From Amycolatopsis albispora (GTDB taxonomy: Bacteria > Actinomycetota > Actinomycetes > Mycobacteriales > Pseudonocardiaceae): a DNA stretch of 64,000 bases. Location of the stretch: contig NZ_CP015163.1 of assembly GCF_003312875.1 (NCBI RefSeq), positions 6,634,001 through 6,698,000 of the forward strand. Reading direction: 5' to 3'. Made by a program: the position numbers and the translations under genes. Below, one piece after another: positions 40,954-49,784 of this stretch (within the stretch, counting starts at the first letter, position 1; each line of letters begins with the position of its first letter). The notes below the pieces were generated by a model. It ran no database searches and was not told the DNA's origin. It saw only the letters and a list, made by a program, of their open reading frames with translations.

Positions 40954-41013
40954 CGCGTAACATGCTAACTAGTAAGCCGACTGGCATGATAGCTAGCATG
41001 TTAGCCAGCAAGG
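40954..41013 (+). repeat. Five tandem 12-bp degenerate repeats, iteron-like
   Basis: Reading in 12-mers from 40954: CGCGTAACATGC, TAACTAGTAAGC, CGACTGGCATGA, TAGCTAGCATGT, TAGCCAGCAAGG. Position 9 is A and position 11 is G in all five. Copies 2, 4 and 5 share TARCYAGYAW and are themselves dyad-like. TAACATGCTA (40958-40967) and TAGCATGTTA (40993-41002) also form a perfect inverted repeat. The array ends 7 bp before GTG 41021 and supplies its ribosome site. A regulator binding in register on successive helical turns is the simplest reading. Confidence 0.65.
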
Positions 41014-41020
41014 TGACGCG

Positions 41021-42748
41021 GTGACTGACGAAGAACTCGCCGAGATCGTACGCCACCTGCGAAAACTCGGTGCGGACGACGTGGAGGTCGAGGCCAAGCG
41101 CGCGGCGACCAAGCTTCCCAAGTCGGTGCGCGAAACGGTTTCGGCCTTCGCGAACACGCGTGGCGGCGTACTGGTGCTCGGACTCGACGAGGCCGCCGGA
41201 TTCGCCGCGGTCGGTGTCGAGGACGCGGCCAAGCTGAGCGCGGACCTCGGCGCGCTCTGCGGTGAGGACCTGGAGCCCCCGATCCGCCCGGTGATCCGGG
41301 TGCACCGCTTCGAAGGCGCCGACCTGGTGGTCGCCGAGGTGCCGGCGTTGGAACCGGAACGGCGTCCCTGCTTCGCCAAGGGCGCGGGCATGACCCAGGG
41401 CAGCTATCTCCGGGTCGGTGACGGCGACCGGAAGCTGAGCAGTTACGAGGTCCAGCTGATGCTGTCCAGTCGCGGACAGCCGAGATATGACGAAGAACCG
41501 GTGCCCACCGCGGGGATCGAATCGCTCGACACGAAGGCGGTGGACGAGTTCGCCGCCCGGTTGCGCGATCGCCGGCCGCACGCGTTCGCCGGGCTTGCCA
41601 CGGAGGAGGTGCTGCGGCGGGCCAAGGTGCTCGCCGGTGACCGGGTCACGCTCGGCGGCCTGCTGGCGCTCGGCGCGTACCCGCAGGAACATTTCCCGCA
41701 GTTGCTGGTCACCTTCGTCCACTACCCCACGCCCGATGGCGCCGATGTCGCCTCCGGCGAGCGCTTCCTCGACAACGTGCCGTTCGAAGGGGCGATCCCG
41801 GTCATGGTCGGCGACGCGCTCGCGGCGCTCCGGCGGAACATGAGCCGTCGTGCCACCGTGCGCGGTGCCGGTCGCGTCGACACCTGGGAGTACCCGGAGG
41901 CGGCCTTGCGCGAGGCGATCGTGAACGCCTTGGCGCACCGCGACTATTCACCGGCGGCCCGCGGCACCCAGGTGCAGGTCGAAATGTATCCGGACCGGCT
42001 GCTCGTCCGGAACCCCGGCGGCCTGTTCGGCCCGGTCACCGAGGACGACCTCGGTGAGGAAGGCCTCTCGTCGACCAGGAACGCGACGCTGCTCAGGCTC
42101 CTCGAAGACGTGGTTATCCCGGGTACGGGAAGGACTGTCTGCGAGAACCGCGGGTCCGGCATCCGGACGATGATCACCGCGTTGCGGCAGGCGTCGCTCA
42201 GCCCGCCGAGGTTCGCCGACAAGGTGTCGTTCTTCCAGGTCACCTTCCCGAACCACGCGTTGTTCGGGCCGGACATCGTGGACTGGATCCGCCGGCTCGG
42301 CGAACGCGGGCTCACCGACAGCCAGTGCCTCGGCCTGGCCATGGCGAAGAACGGCGATGTGCTCGACAACAAGGCGTACCGGAGCGCGAGCGGACTGGAC
42401 TCCCGCCGGGCGACGGCGGAACTCGGCGACCTGGTCGGGCGAGGACTGCTAGCGCAACTCGGTGGCAGCCGGTGGACCCGGTACGAACTGACACCGGAGG
42501 CGGCTTCGGCCGCGTCGGCGCCATCGAGGGCCGACCGCCGGGCGGACGTGCTGGCCGCGCTGGCGGACGGCGACCGCAACCGGACCGAAATCGCCGCGGT
42601 GACCGGACTGTCCGACAAGGCATTGGCGCGCTGGCTGCGCATTCTCCGCAAGGAAGGGCTGGTCGAGCTGATCGGCACCGCCGTGCGCAGCCCGAACGTG
42701 CGTTATCGGCGCACGGGCAAAGCGCTGCTCGACGAAGACCGCCGCTGA
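41021..42748 (+). CDS. AlbA_2/Schlafen-type ATP-binding protein with HTH C terminus
   Basis: A 575-residue protein. Residues about 15-140 are an AlbA_2 (Schlafen-like) domain: EVEAKRAATKLPKSVRETVSAFANTRGGVLVLG. Residues about 285-420 are a GHKL-like HATPase_c_4 domain with EAALREAIVNALAHRDYS and ENRGSGIRTM. The C-terminal region has two winged helices (about 430-490 and 505-570; RNRTEIAAVTGLSDKALARWLRIL). Such proteins are usually called transcriptional regulators, and some are linked to phage defence or toxin systems. GTG 41021 is the start. It is unlinked to its neighbours and has its own repeat-bearing promoter, suggesting autoregulation. Confidence 0.87.
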   Translation: MTDEELAEIVRHLRKLGADDVEVEAKRAATKLPKSVRETVSAFANTRGGVLVLGLDEAAGFAAVGVEDAAKLSADLGALCGEDLEPPIRPVIRVHRFEGADLVVAEVPALEPERRPCFAKGAGMTQGSYLRVGDGDRKLSSYEVQLMLSSRGQPRYDEEPVPTAGIESLDTKAVDEFAARLRDRRPHAFAGLATEEVLRRAKVLAGDRVTLGGLLALGAYPQEHFPQLLVTFVHYPTPDGADVASGERFLDNVPFEGAIPVMVGDALAALRRNMSRRATVRGAGRVDTWEYPEAALREAIVNALAHRDYSPAARGTQVQVEMYPDRLLVRNPGGLFGPVTEDDLGEEGLSSTRNATLLRLLEDVVIPGTGRTVCENRGSGIRTMITALRQASLSPPRFADKVSFFQVTFPNHALFGPDIVDWIRRLGERGLTDSQCLGLAMAKNGDVLDNKAYRSASGLDSRRATAELGDLVGRGLLAQLGGSRWTRYELTPEAASAASAPSRADRRADVLAALADGDRNRTEIAAVTGLSDKALARWLRILRKEGLVELIGTAVRSPNVRYRRTGKALLDEDRR

Positions 42749-42770
42749 CCCGCGGTCAGGCGGGGCCCGG

Positions 42771-42821
42771 ACACGAATGTGGCTTTCGAGGCGGAATTCG
42801 CCCCGAAAGCCACATTCGTGT
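42771..42821. repeat. Dispersed hairpin repeat, copy 3 (18-bp arms, 15-bp loop)
   Basis: ACACGAATGTGGCTTTCG (42771-42788) and its reverse complement (42804-42821) flank a 15-bp loop that includes GGCGGAATTCGCC-type symmetry. It lies between the convergent AlbA-type and bkdC genes, 22 bp after one stop and 16 bp after the other. Confidence 0.9.
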
Positions 42822-42836
42822 TCTGTGGGGGCCTCG

Positions 42837-44174
42837 TCAGAGGATGAACGCGCTTGCCGGGTCGGCGAGGAGCATGCCGACGTCGGCGAGGAACTGCGAA
42901 CCCTGTTGCCCGTCGACCACGCGGTGGTCGAAGCTCAGCGCCAGCTGCAGCACCTTCCGCACCTTGATCTCGCCGTCGACCACCCACGGCGTGTCGCGGA
43001 TGGCGCCGAAGGCCAGGATCGCCGACTCGCCGGGGGTGATGATCGGCGTGCCGGTGTCCACGCCGAACACGCCCACGTTGGTGATCGTGATGCTGCCGTT
43101 GATCATGTCGCCCGGCGCGGTCTTGCCGTCCCGTGCCACGTCGGTCAGCTCGCTCAGCGCCTTGGCCAGCTCCGGCAGCGACAGCTGCTCGGCGTTGCGG
43201 ATCTTCGGCACGATCAGCCCGCGCGGCGTCGCCGCGGCGATGCCCAGGTGCACGTAGCTCTTGTAGACGATTTCCTGGTTTTCCTCGTCCCAGCTCGCGT
43301 TCACGTCCGGGGTCCGCTTCGCGGCCAGGCACACCGCCTTCGCCGCGAACGCCAGCGGGGTCAGCTTGATCCCGGCGAACGCCGGGCTCTTCTTCAGCTT
43401 CTCCCGCAACTCCATCATCGGCGTCACGTCGACGGTCAGGAACTCCGTCACGTGCGGCGCGGTGAACGCGCTGTCCACCATCGCCTTCGCGGTCGCCTTG
43501 CGCACGCCCTTGATCGGCACCCGGCGCTCACCGGCGGCGTCCACAGTGGACACACTAGGCGTAGCGACTGGTTCGGCCGGGCCGGAAGCCGCGCGCTGCA
43601 CGTCCTCCCGCGTGATCACCCGGCCGTCCGCGGCCAGCGTGTGCAGGTCGACGCCGAGGTCCTTGGCCAGCTTGCGCACCGGCGGCTTCGCCAGCGGCAC
43701 GTACCCGCCCTTCACCGGCGCGGCCGGAGCAGCCGGCGCGGCCACCGGTTCAGCGGGTGCGGCGGCTACGGGCGCGGGCGCGTCCTTGCGGGCCCGCCGC
43801 TTCGCGGTGACCGTCTTGGAGCCGTAGCCGACCAGCGGCTTCATCTCCTCCTCAGCCGATGCGGCCGGAGCTGCCGCCGGAGCCGCCGCGGTGCCGTTCG
43901 GCGAGGGCGCTTCCGCGGGCGCCCCGCCCGGATCGGTGTCGATGGTCAGGATCGGCGTGCCGACCTCGACCGTCTGCCCCGGCTCCACGTGCAGCTCGGT
44001 GATCACCCCGGCCCACGGGATGGGCAGCTCGACGGCCGCCTTCGCGGTCTCGATCTCCACCACGATCTGGTTGACCTTCACCTCGTCACCCGGCTTCACG
44101 TGCCAGTTGAGGATGTCGGCCTCGGTCAGCCCCTCCGCCGTGTCGGCCAGGGGAAACTGCTTGTACTGCGGCAT
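42837..44174 (-). CDS. bkdC: Branched-chain 2-oxoacid dehydrogenase E2 (dihydrolipoamide acyltransferase)
   Basis: A 445-residue E2 core protein. The lipoyl domain (1-80) has the lipoylated Lys45 in VEIETAKAAVE. An Ala/Pro-rich linker follows, then a peripheral subunit-binding domain (KPPVRKLAKDLGVDLHTL, about 163-200), another short linker and the catalytic domain (about 225-445) with FDHRVVDG near the end. It forms the oligomeric core that transfers acyl groups to CoA. It is the last gene of the E1alpha-E1beta-E2 operon; no E3 gene is present, so a shared lipoamide dehydrogenase must be encoded elsewhere. Confidence 0.95.
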   Translation of the reverse strand: MPQYKQFPLADTAEGLTEADILNWHVKPGDEVKVNQIVVEIETAKAAVELPIPWAGVITELHVEPGQTVEVGTPILTIDTDPGGAPAEAPSPNGTAAAPAAAPAASAEEEMKPLVGYGSKTVTAKRRARKDAPAPVAAAPAEPVAAPAAPAAPVKGGYVPLAKPPVRKLAKDLGVDLHTLAADGRVITREDVQRAASGPAEPVATPSVSTVDAAGERRVPIKGVRKATAKAMVDSAFTAPHVTEFLTVDVTPMMELREKLKKSPAFAGIKLTPLAFAAKAVCLAAKRTPDVNASWDEENQEIVYKSYVHLGIAAATPRGLIVPKIRNAEQLSLPELAKALSELTDVARDGKTAPGDMINGSITITNVGVFGVDTGTPIITPGESAILAFGAIRDTPWVVDGEIKVRKVLQLALSFDHRVVDGQQGSQFLADVGMLLADPASAFIL

Positions 44175-44188
44175 GTTCGGCTATCCCC

Positions 44189-45217
44189 CTACCAGGCCAG
44201 CGAGCGGTCGACGGTGTGCAGCACCCGGTCCAGGTCGGGGAGGTAGTCCTCCTCGAGCTTGGCCGGCGGGTACGGGGTGTCGAACCCGGTGACCCGCAGG
44301 ACCGGCGCCTCCAGCGAGTAGAAGCACTCCTGCTGCACGCGCATGGCGATCTCCGAGGTCAGCGACGACTCCGAAGGCGCCTCGCTGACCGCGATCAGCC
44401 GGCCGGTGCGCCGGACGGACTCGAACACCGGGTCCAGGTCCAGCGGGGAGAGCGTGCGCAGGTCGATGACCTCCAGCGAGGTGCCCTCCTCCTGCGCGGC
44501 GGTGGCCGCGTCCAGGCAGACCTTCACCGACGGCCCGTAGGCGACCAGCGTGGCCGCGTCACCGGTGCGCACCACGCGCGAGGCGAACAGCGGGTCCGGT
44601 GTGGCCGTGGTGTCCACCTCGGCACGCAGGTTGCCGGAGTGGTAGAGCCGCTTCGGCTCGAACAGCAGCACCGGGTCGTCGCAGTCGATGGCCTGACGGG
44701 TCATCCAGTACGCGTCGACCGGGTTCGAGCACGACACCACCTTGAGCCCGGCGACGTGCGCGAACAGCGATTCCGGCGACTCCGAGTGGTGCTCGACCGC
44801 GCCGATGCCGCCGCCGAACGGCACGCGGATCACCATCGGCACCTTCACCCGGCCCTGGGTGCGGTAGTGCAGCTTCGCCACCTGGCTGACGATCTGGTCG
44901 AAGCCGGGGAAGATGAAGCCTTCGAACTGGATCTCGCACACCGGCCGGAACCCGCGCACGGCGAGGCCGACCGCGGTGCCGATGATGCCGGACTCGGCCA
45001 GCGGCGTGTCCAGCACGCGCTGCTCACCGAAGTCCTTCTGCAGGCCGTCGGTGATCCGGAAGACGCCGCCGAGCTTGCCGACGTCCTCCCCGAGCACGAT
45101 GACCTTGTCGTTGGCCTCCATGGCCGTGCGCAGGGCGAGGTTGATCGCCTTGCCGATGGTCAGGTGCTGCACCGCGCCGACGGCACCATCCACTTTGGAC
45201 TTCACGGGTGCGGCCAT
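44189..45217 (-). CDS. bkdB: Branched-chain 2-oxoacid dehydrogenase E1 beta
   Basis: A 342-residue thiamine-diphosphate enzyme subunit. Motifs include LGEDVGKLGGVFRITDGLQ (with the Glu that activates thiamine), ESGIIGTAVGLAVRG, FGGGIGAVEHHSES and the C-terminal transketolase domain TLVAYGPSVKVCLDAA. ATG 45217 overlaps the E1alpha stop by one base (TGATG), so the subunits are made in equal amounts. It pairs with E1alpha to decarboxylate the keto acids of Val, Leu and Ile. Confidence 0.95.
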   Translation of the reverse strand: MAAPVKSKVDGAVGAVQHLTIGKAINLALRTAMEANDKVIVLGEDVGKLGGVFRITDGLQKDFGEQRVLDTPLAESGIIGTAVGLAVRGFRPVCEIQFEGFIFPGFDQIVSQVAKLHYRTQGRVKVPMVIRVPFGGGIGAVEHHSESPESLFAHVAGLKVVSCSNPVDAYWMTRQAIDCDDPVLLFEPKRLYHSGNLRAEVDTTATPDPLFASRVVRTGDAATLVAYGPSVKVCLDAATAAQEEGTSLEVIDLRTLSPLDLDPVFESVRRTGRLIAVSEAPSESSLTSEIAMRVQQECFYSLEAPVLRVTGFDTPYPPAKLEEDYLPDLDRVLHTVDRSLAW

Positions 45218-46422
45218 CAGTGCTCACTCCCCGCGAAACCGTCGAGGTAGGCCAGGTACTCGCGCCGCTGGGCCTCCAGGACCGGCGACGGCTCGGCGTA
45301 GACGTTGCGGAAGATCCGCTCGGGCGGTGGATCGGGCATGTTGAACACGAAGTCGCGCAGTTCGGCGGCGAAGCTGTCCGCCTCGGCGTCGATCTTGTCG
45401 AAGAACTCCTGGTCGGCACCGCCACCGCGGGCCAGGTGCGCGCGCACCCGCTCGATCGGGTCCTTGAGCTTCCACTCCTCCAGCTCGTCGGAGAGCCGGT
45501 AGCGGGTGGGGTCGTCGGTGGTGGTGTGCGCGTCCATCCGGTAGGTGAACGCCTCGATCAGCACCGGCCCGTTGCCGTGGCGGCACTCGTCCAGCGCCCA
45601 GCGGGTGACCGCGAGGCAGGCGAGCACGTCGTTGCCGTCCACCCGGATGCCGGGGAAGCCGTAACCGCGGGCGCGCTGGTACAGCGGCAGGCGCGACTGG
45701 CGCTCGGTGGGCTCGGAGATGGCCCACTGGTTGTTCTGGCAGAAGAACACCACGGGCGCGTCGTAGACCGCGGACCAGACGAAGCCCTCGTGCACGTCGC
45801 CCTGGCTGGTGGCGCCGTCACCGAAGTAGACGATGGTGGCTTCGCCGTTGTCGTCGCCGACCTTGCCCTCGAACTTCTGGCCCATCGCGTACCCGGTGGC
45901 GTTGAGCACCTGGTTGCCGATGACGATCGTGTACGGGTGGAAGCCGTGGTGCCTGAAGTCCCAGCCACCGTGGTCGGAGCAGCGGAAGATGCCGATCAGC
46001 TCGCGGAAGTCGACCCCGCGGGTCCACGCCACGCCGTGCTCGCGGTAGCTCGGGAAGGCCATGTCGGACGGGCGGAGCGCGCGGCCGGAGCCGATCTGCG
46101 CGGCCTCCTGGCCGAGCAGCGGCACCCAGATGCCGAGCTGGCCCTGGCGCTGCATGGCGTTCGACTCGCGGTCGGCCCGCCGGACCAGCACCATGTCGCG
46201 GTAGAGGTTCCGCAGTGCCTCGTCGTCGACGTCGGAGACGTAGGGGTCGAACTGCGCCGAAGCGACGCGTTCACCTTCGGGTGTCAACAGCTGGGTGAGC
46301 TCGGCTCCACCCTCGGTTGTTGCGCGCAAACCCGCGATCACCTGCTCCGGAGTAGGTTCCGCCGCTGTCGCGGCCGGTCCGGCGCCCGGTTCGGGATGCG
46401 TCCACTGTTCCGGGGACGACAT
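45217..46422 (-). CDS. bkdA: Branched-chain 2-oxoacid dehydrogenase E1 alpha
   Basis: A 401-residue subunit. The thiamine-diphosphate motif is GDGATSQGDVHEGF followed by FFCQNNQWAIS (GDG to NN, the Mg site). The substrate-loop phosphorylation-type segment YRMDAHTTTDDPTRYR is present as in branched-chain rather than pyruvate enzymes. The N-terminal 60 residues are Glu/Ala-rich linker. ATG 46422 has GAGGAG 9 bp upstream. It is the first gene of the operon. Branched-chain keto acid breakdown supplies acyl-CoA primers for lipids, which fits a lipid-rich actinomycete. Confidence 0.95.
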   Translation of the reverse strand: MSSPEQWTHPEPGAGPAATAAEPTPEQVIAGLRATTEGGAELTQLLTPEGERVASAQFDPYVSDVDDEALRNLYRDMVLVRRADRESNAMQRQGQLGIWVPLLGQEAAQIGSGRALRPSDMAFPSYREHGVAWTRGVDFRELIGIFRCSDHGGWDFRHHGFHPYTIVIGNQVLNATGYAMGQKFEGKVGDDNGEATIVYFGDGATSQGDVHEGFVWSAVYDAPVVFFCQNNQWAISEPTERQSRLPLYQRARGYGFPGIRVDGNDVLACLAVTRWALDECRHGNGPVLIEAFTYRMDAHTTTDDPTRYRLSDELEEWKLKDPIERVRAHLARGGGADQEFFDKIDAEADSFAAELRDFVFNMPDPPPERIFRNVYAEPSPVLEAQRREYLAYLDGFAGSEH

Positions 46423-46776
46423 TCGCTCGTTCTCCTCAGTTCGGTGCCGCGCAGCCGCTTGTGGCAGCCGCCGCGACTTCGCCGGCGGCCCTGGGGACTC
46501 GGTCGAGCACCCGGCCCGTCGGCGGTGACGGTTCTCGCGCACATCCTGGCACGAGAACCGGCCGATGGTGAGGTCCGGAGATTGATTTGTTGCCCGGAAA
46601 ACCCTGCTGAACAGGGAAAACACTAGGAAACCCGATGATGGGGCCGCCGAAAGTAGGGCGCACTGGTACGCCTGGACCAGCGGCGGCCGCACCCGCGCAC
46701 GGGCACCCGGCCGGGCGGACCGGACTGGCCGCCCGCCTCGTGTGACGTAGCCCACGCCCTCTGTCAGGATCGGGGA
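46423..46776. promoter_or_regulatory. Divergent promoter region, bkdA and peptidase
   Basis: A 354-bp gap between divergent genes, with no supportable coding region. Its middle (about 46570-46630) is AT-richer and has CCCTG-ctgaa-CAGGG at 46603-46617, a possible operator of 5-bp arms. No known operator consensus is recognised. Confidence 0.45.
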
Positions 46777-48189
46777 ATGGACCAGCGACTGCTCCGGGAG
46801 ACGATTCAGGACACGTGGCGCACCAGCGCACTGGCGAGCCTTTCGGAGTTCGTCACCATTCCGGCGCTGTCCCCGGCCTTCGACGCGCTGTGGGCGAGCA
46901 ACGGCCACCTGCACGCGGCGGTCGAGCACGTGCGGGCCTGGCTCGCCGCGCGTGAGCTGCCCGGCGCGGAGCTCGAGGCGGTCAAGCTGCCCGGCCGGAC
47001 CCCGTTGCTGCTGCTGGAGATCCCGGCGAGCGCCGGGGTGGCGACCGGGGAGACGGTGGTGCTCTACGGCCACCTCGACAAGCAGCCAGCCGCCGGCGAG
47101 TGGTCGCCCGGTCTCGACCCGTGGACGCCGGTGCTCAAGGACGGGCGGCTCTACGGCCGCGGTGCCGGTGACGACGGGTACGCCGGTTACGCCGCCGCGA
47201 CCGCGCTGGAGGCGCTGCACCGCGCGGGCGGCAGGCACGCGCGAACCGTGGTGCTGCTGGAAACCGGCGAGGAGTCCGGCAGCCCGGACCTGGCCGCCTA
47301 CCTCGATCACCTGCGTGACCGCATCGGCCCGGTCGGCCTGGTGGTCTGCCTGGACGTGGCCGGTGGCGACTACGAGCGGCTGTGGCTGGCGACCTCGTTG
47401 CGCGGCATCGCCTTCCTCGACCTGACCGTGCGTGTGCTCGACGCGGGCGTGCACTCCGGGCATTCCAGCGGGCTGGTGCCCAGCTCGTTCCGCGTGATCC
47501 GGCAGTTGCTCGACCGGATCGAGGATTCGCGAACCGGTGAGGTGCTGCTGCCGGAGCTGAGCGTGGAGATCCCGGAGGACCGGCTCGCCGAGGTGCGGCA
47601 GGCGGTGGCCGAAGGCGGGCTGCGGCCGGAGCTGCCGCTCACCGAAGGCGTGCGCCTGGCCGGTGACGACCCGGTCGAGCTGGTGCTCAACAACACCTGG
47701 CGCGCCACGCTGTCGGTGACCGGCGCCAGCGGGCTGCCGTCGCTGGAGGACGCGGGCAACGTGCTGCGGCCGTTCACCGGGCTCAAGCTCAGCTTCCGCC
47801 TGCCGCCGACGGCCGATTCCGCGGTCGCGCTGCGGGCCGTCGTCGACGCGCTGACCACCGACGTGCCGTACCAGGCGAAGGTGGAGATCGGCCGGGCCGC
47901 CGCCGCGTCCGGCTGGAACGCGCCGAAGCTCGCGCCCTGGCTGGCGGCCACGTTGGACCAGGTGAGCGCGGAGGTGTTCGGCCAGCCGTGGCGGGCGCTC
48001 GGGCTCGGCGGCACCATCCCGTTCCTCGGCCTGTTCGCCGAGACCTATCCCGACGCGCAGTTCGTGGTCACCGGGCCACGCGGGCCGGGCAACAACGCGC
48101 ATGTGCCGGACGAGTGGCTGCACCTGGCCCAGACCGAGCGGGTGACCGAGGCGGTGGCCAGGATTCTGCACGCGCACGCCGGCGAATGA
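46777..48189 (+). CDS. M20-family metallopeptidase/dipeptidase, copy A
   Basis: A 470-residue M20 dipeptidase. The di-zinc ligands are visible in order: His and Asp of LYGHLDKQP, Asp of GRGAGDDGYAG, the catalytic Glu-Glu of LLETGEESGSPD, Asp of VVCLDVAGGD and the late His of GNNAHVPDEW. A lid domain lies between about 200 and 320. The family hydrolyses dipeptides such as carnosine or Cys-Gly type substrates in the cytoplasm. It is followed 20 bp later by a close paralogue. ATG 46777 begins after GATCGGGGA. Confidence 0.93.
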   Translation: MDQRLLRETIQDTWRTSALASLSEFVTIPALSPAFDALWASNGHLHAAVEHVRAWLAARELPGAELEAVKLPGRTPLLLLEIPASAGVATGETVVLYGHLDKQPAAGEWSPGLDPWTPVLKDGRLYGRGAGDDGYAGYAAATALEALHRAGGRHARTVVLLETGEESGSPDLAAYLDHLRDRIGPVGLVVCLDVAGGDYERLWLATSLRGIAFLDLTVRVLDAGVHSGHSSGLVPSSFRVIRQLLDRIEDSRTGEVLLPELSVEIPEDRLAEVRQAVAEGGLRPELPLTEGVRLAGDDPVELVLNNTWRATLSVTGASGLPSLEDAGNVLRPFTGLKLSFRLPPTADSAVALRAVVDALTTDVPYQAKVEIGRAAAASGWNAPKLAPWLAATLDQVSAEVFGQPWRALGLGGTIPFLGLFAETYPDAQFVVTGPRGPGNNAHVPDEWLHLAQTERVTEAVARILHAHAGE

Positions 48190-48209
48190 CCTGGTGGCAG
48201 GATGGCGGG

Positions 48210-49640
48210 GTGGATCAGACTGTGAATGCGACCGCGATGCGTGAAACCGTGCGGCGGCTCTGGGCGGACGACATCCTGCCGAGCCTGTCGGGGCTGGTGG
48301 CGATCCCCGCCCTGTCCCCCGGTTTCGATCCGGACTGGGCGAACAGCGGCCACCTGGCCGCGGCCGTCGAGCACGTCCGGAACTGGCTGGGGACCCGGGC
48401 GATCCCCGGCGCCTCGATCGACGTGGTGGAACTGCCCGGCCGCAGCCCGGTGCTGCTGCTGGACGTGCCGGCCACCCCGGGTGCCGAGGACAAGGGCACC
48501 GTGCTGCTCTACGGGCACCTCGACAAGCAGCCGCCGCTCGGTGGCTGGTCCGACGGGCTGGACCCGTGGAAACCGGTGGTCAAGGACGGCAAGCTGTACG
48601 GCCGCGGCTCGGCCGACGACGGGTACGCCGGTTACGCGGCGACGGCCGCGCTGGAGGCCCTGCGCGCGGCGGGCGGTTCGCACGCGCGGGCCGTGGTGCT
48701 GCTGGAGACCGGTGAGGAGTCGGGGAGTCCCGACCTGCCCGCGTACCTGGAGCACCTGAGCGACCGGCTCGGCGACGTCACCTTCGTGGTGTGCCTGGAC
48801 TCCGGCGGCAACGACTACGAGCGGCTGTGGCTGACGACCAGCCTGCGCGGCATGGTCCAGGTGCACGTGACCGTGCGGGTGCTCGACTCCGGCCAGCACT
48901 CCGGCCTGGCCAGCGGCGTGGTGCCGAGTTCGTTCCGCATCCTGCGCGAGCTGCTGGACAGGGTGGAGAACGCGGAGACCGGGCACCTGCTGCTCGACGA
49001 GCTGTACGTGGACATCCCGGCGGACCGCGCCGCCGAAGCCGAGGCCGCGGCCGCCGCCGCGCCCGGTTCGATGAAGAAGGCGTTCCCGCTGCACGGCGGT
49101 ACCCAGCCGGTCGACCAGGACGAGGTCGAGCTGCTGCTGAACAACAGCTGGCGGCCCACGCTGTCGGTGATCGGCGCCTCGGGCTTCCCCGAGCCGGTCG
49201 ACGCGGGCAACGTGCTGCGCTCGCACAGCACGCTGGCGCTGAGCTTCCGCCTGCCGCCGACGGCCGACTCGGCGGCCGCGCTCGGCGCGCTGGAGAAGGT
49301 GCTGACCACGGACGTGCCGTACTCGGCCACCGTGGAACTGGCCGGGCTCGAACACGCCGACGGCTGGAACGCCCCGGCCACCGCGCCCTGGCTGGCGGCG
49401 TCGCTGGAGGAGGTCAGCTCCACGGTGTTCGGCGCGCCCTGGCGAGCCATGGGCCTCGGCGGCTCGATCCCGTTCATGGGCCTGCTGGGCGAGAAGTACC
49501 CGGAGGCGCAGTTCCTGGTCACCGGCGCACTCGGCCCGGACTCGAACGCCCACGTGCCGGACGAATGGCTGAACCTGGCGCAGGCGGAACGCGTCACCAC
49601 CGCGGTGGCGCACATCCTGCACGCCCACGCCACCGCGTGA
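48210..49640 (+). CDS. M20-family metallopeptidase/dipeptidase, copy B
   Basis: A 476-residue tandem paralogue of the preceding gene, alignable over its whole length; LYGHLDKQP, DDGYAGYA, LLETGEESGSPD and NAHVPDEWL are shared. All metal-ligand motifs are intact. The lid differs: copy B has an Ala-rich insertion (RAAEAEAAAAAAPGSMKKAF) where copy A has VRQAVAEGGLRPELPL, suggesting altered substrate preference. GTG 48210 gives VDQTVNATAMRETVRRLW. Divergence is moderate, so the duplication is not recent. The two are probably co-transcribed and feed the amino-acid transporter encoded next. Confidence 0.93.
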   Translation: MDQTVNATAMRETVRRLWADDILPSLSGLVAIPALSPGFDPDWANSGHLAAAVEHVRNWLGTRAIPGASIDVVELPGRSPVLLLDVPATPGAEDKGTVLLYGHLDKQPPLGGWSDGLDPWKPVVKDGKLYGRGSADDGYAGYAATAALEALRAAGGSHARAVVLLETGEESGSPDLPAYLEHLSDRLGDVTFVVCLDSGGNDYERLWLTTSLRGMVQVHVTVRVLDSGQHSGLASGVVPSSFRILRELLDRVENAETGHLLLDELYVDIPADRAAEAEAAAAAAPGSMKKAFPLHGGTQPVDQDEVELLLNNSWRPTLSVIGASGFPEPVDAGNVLRSHSTLALSFRLPPTADSAAALGALEKVLTTDVPYSATVELAGLEHADGWNAPATAPWLAASLEEVSSTVFGAPWRAMGLGGSIPFMGLLGEKYPEAQFLVTGALGPDSNAHVPDEWLNLAQAERVTTAVAHILHAHATA

Positions 49641-49784
49641 CATCGGCTTGGCGCCGCCGCTACCAGGAAAACACTGGAAGGACTCAGTCGAAACGGCGCT
49701 GTAACGTCCCAATGCTGGGCAGTTGACCCGAGTGGATGGCAGGATGCAAAATCTCGCCGAGTTCTGACTACTAGGAGTGACACC

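Noticed and set aside
40954..41013. Reading the 12-bp array as a CRISPR or replication origin
   Set aside because: The repeats are far too short for CRISPR, have no spacers, and no replication initiator gene is adjacent; a regulatory array is simpler.
45217..48177. Very long minus-strand frame extending E1 alpha upstream
   Set aside because: The real E1 alpha starts at ATG 46422; the rest is antisense to the first M20 peptidase.
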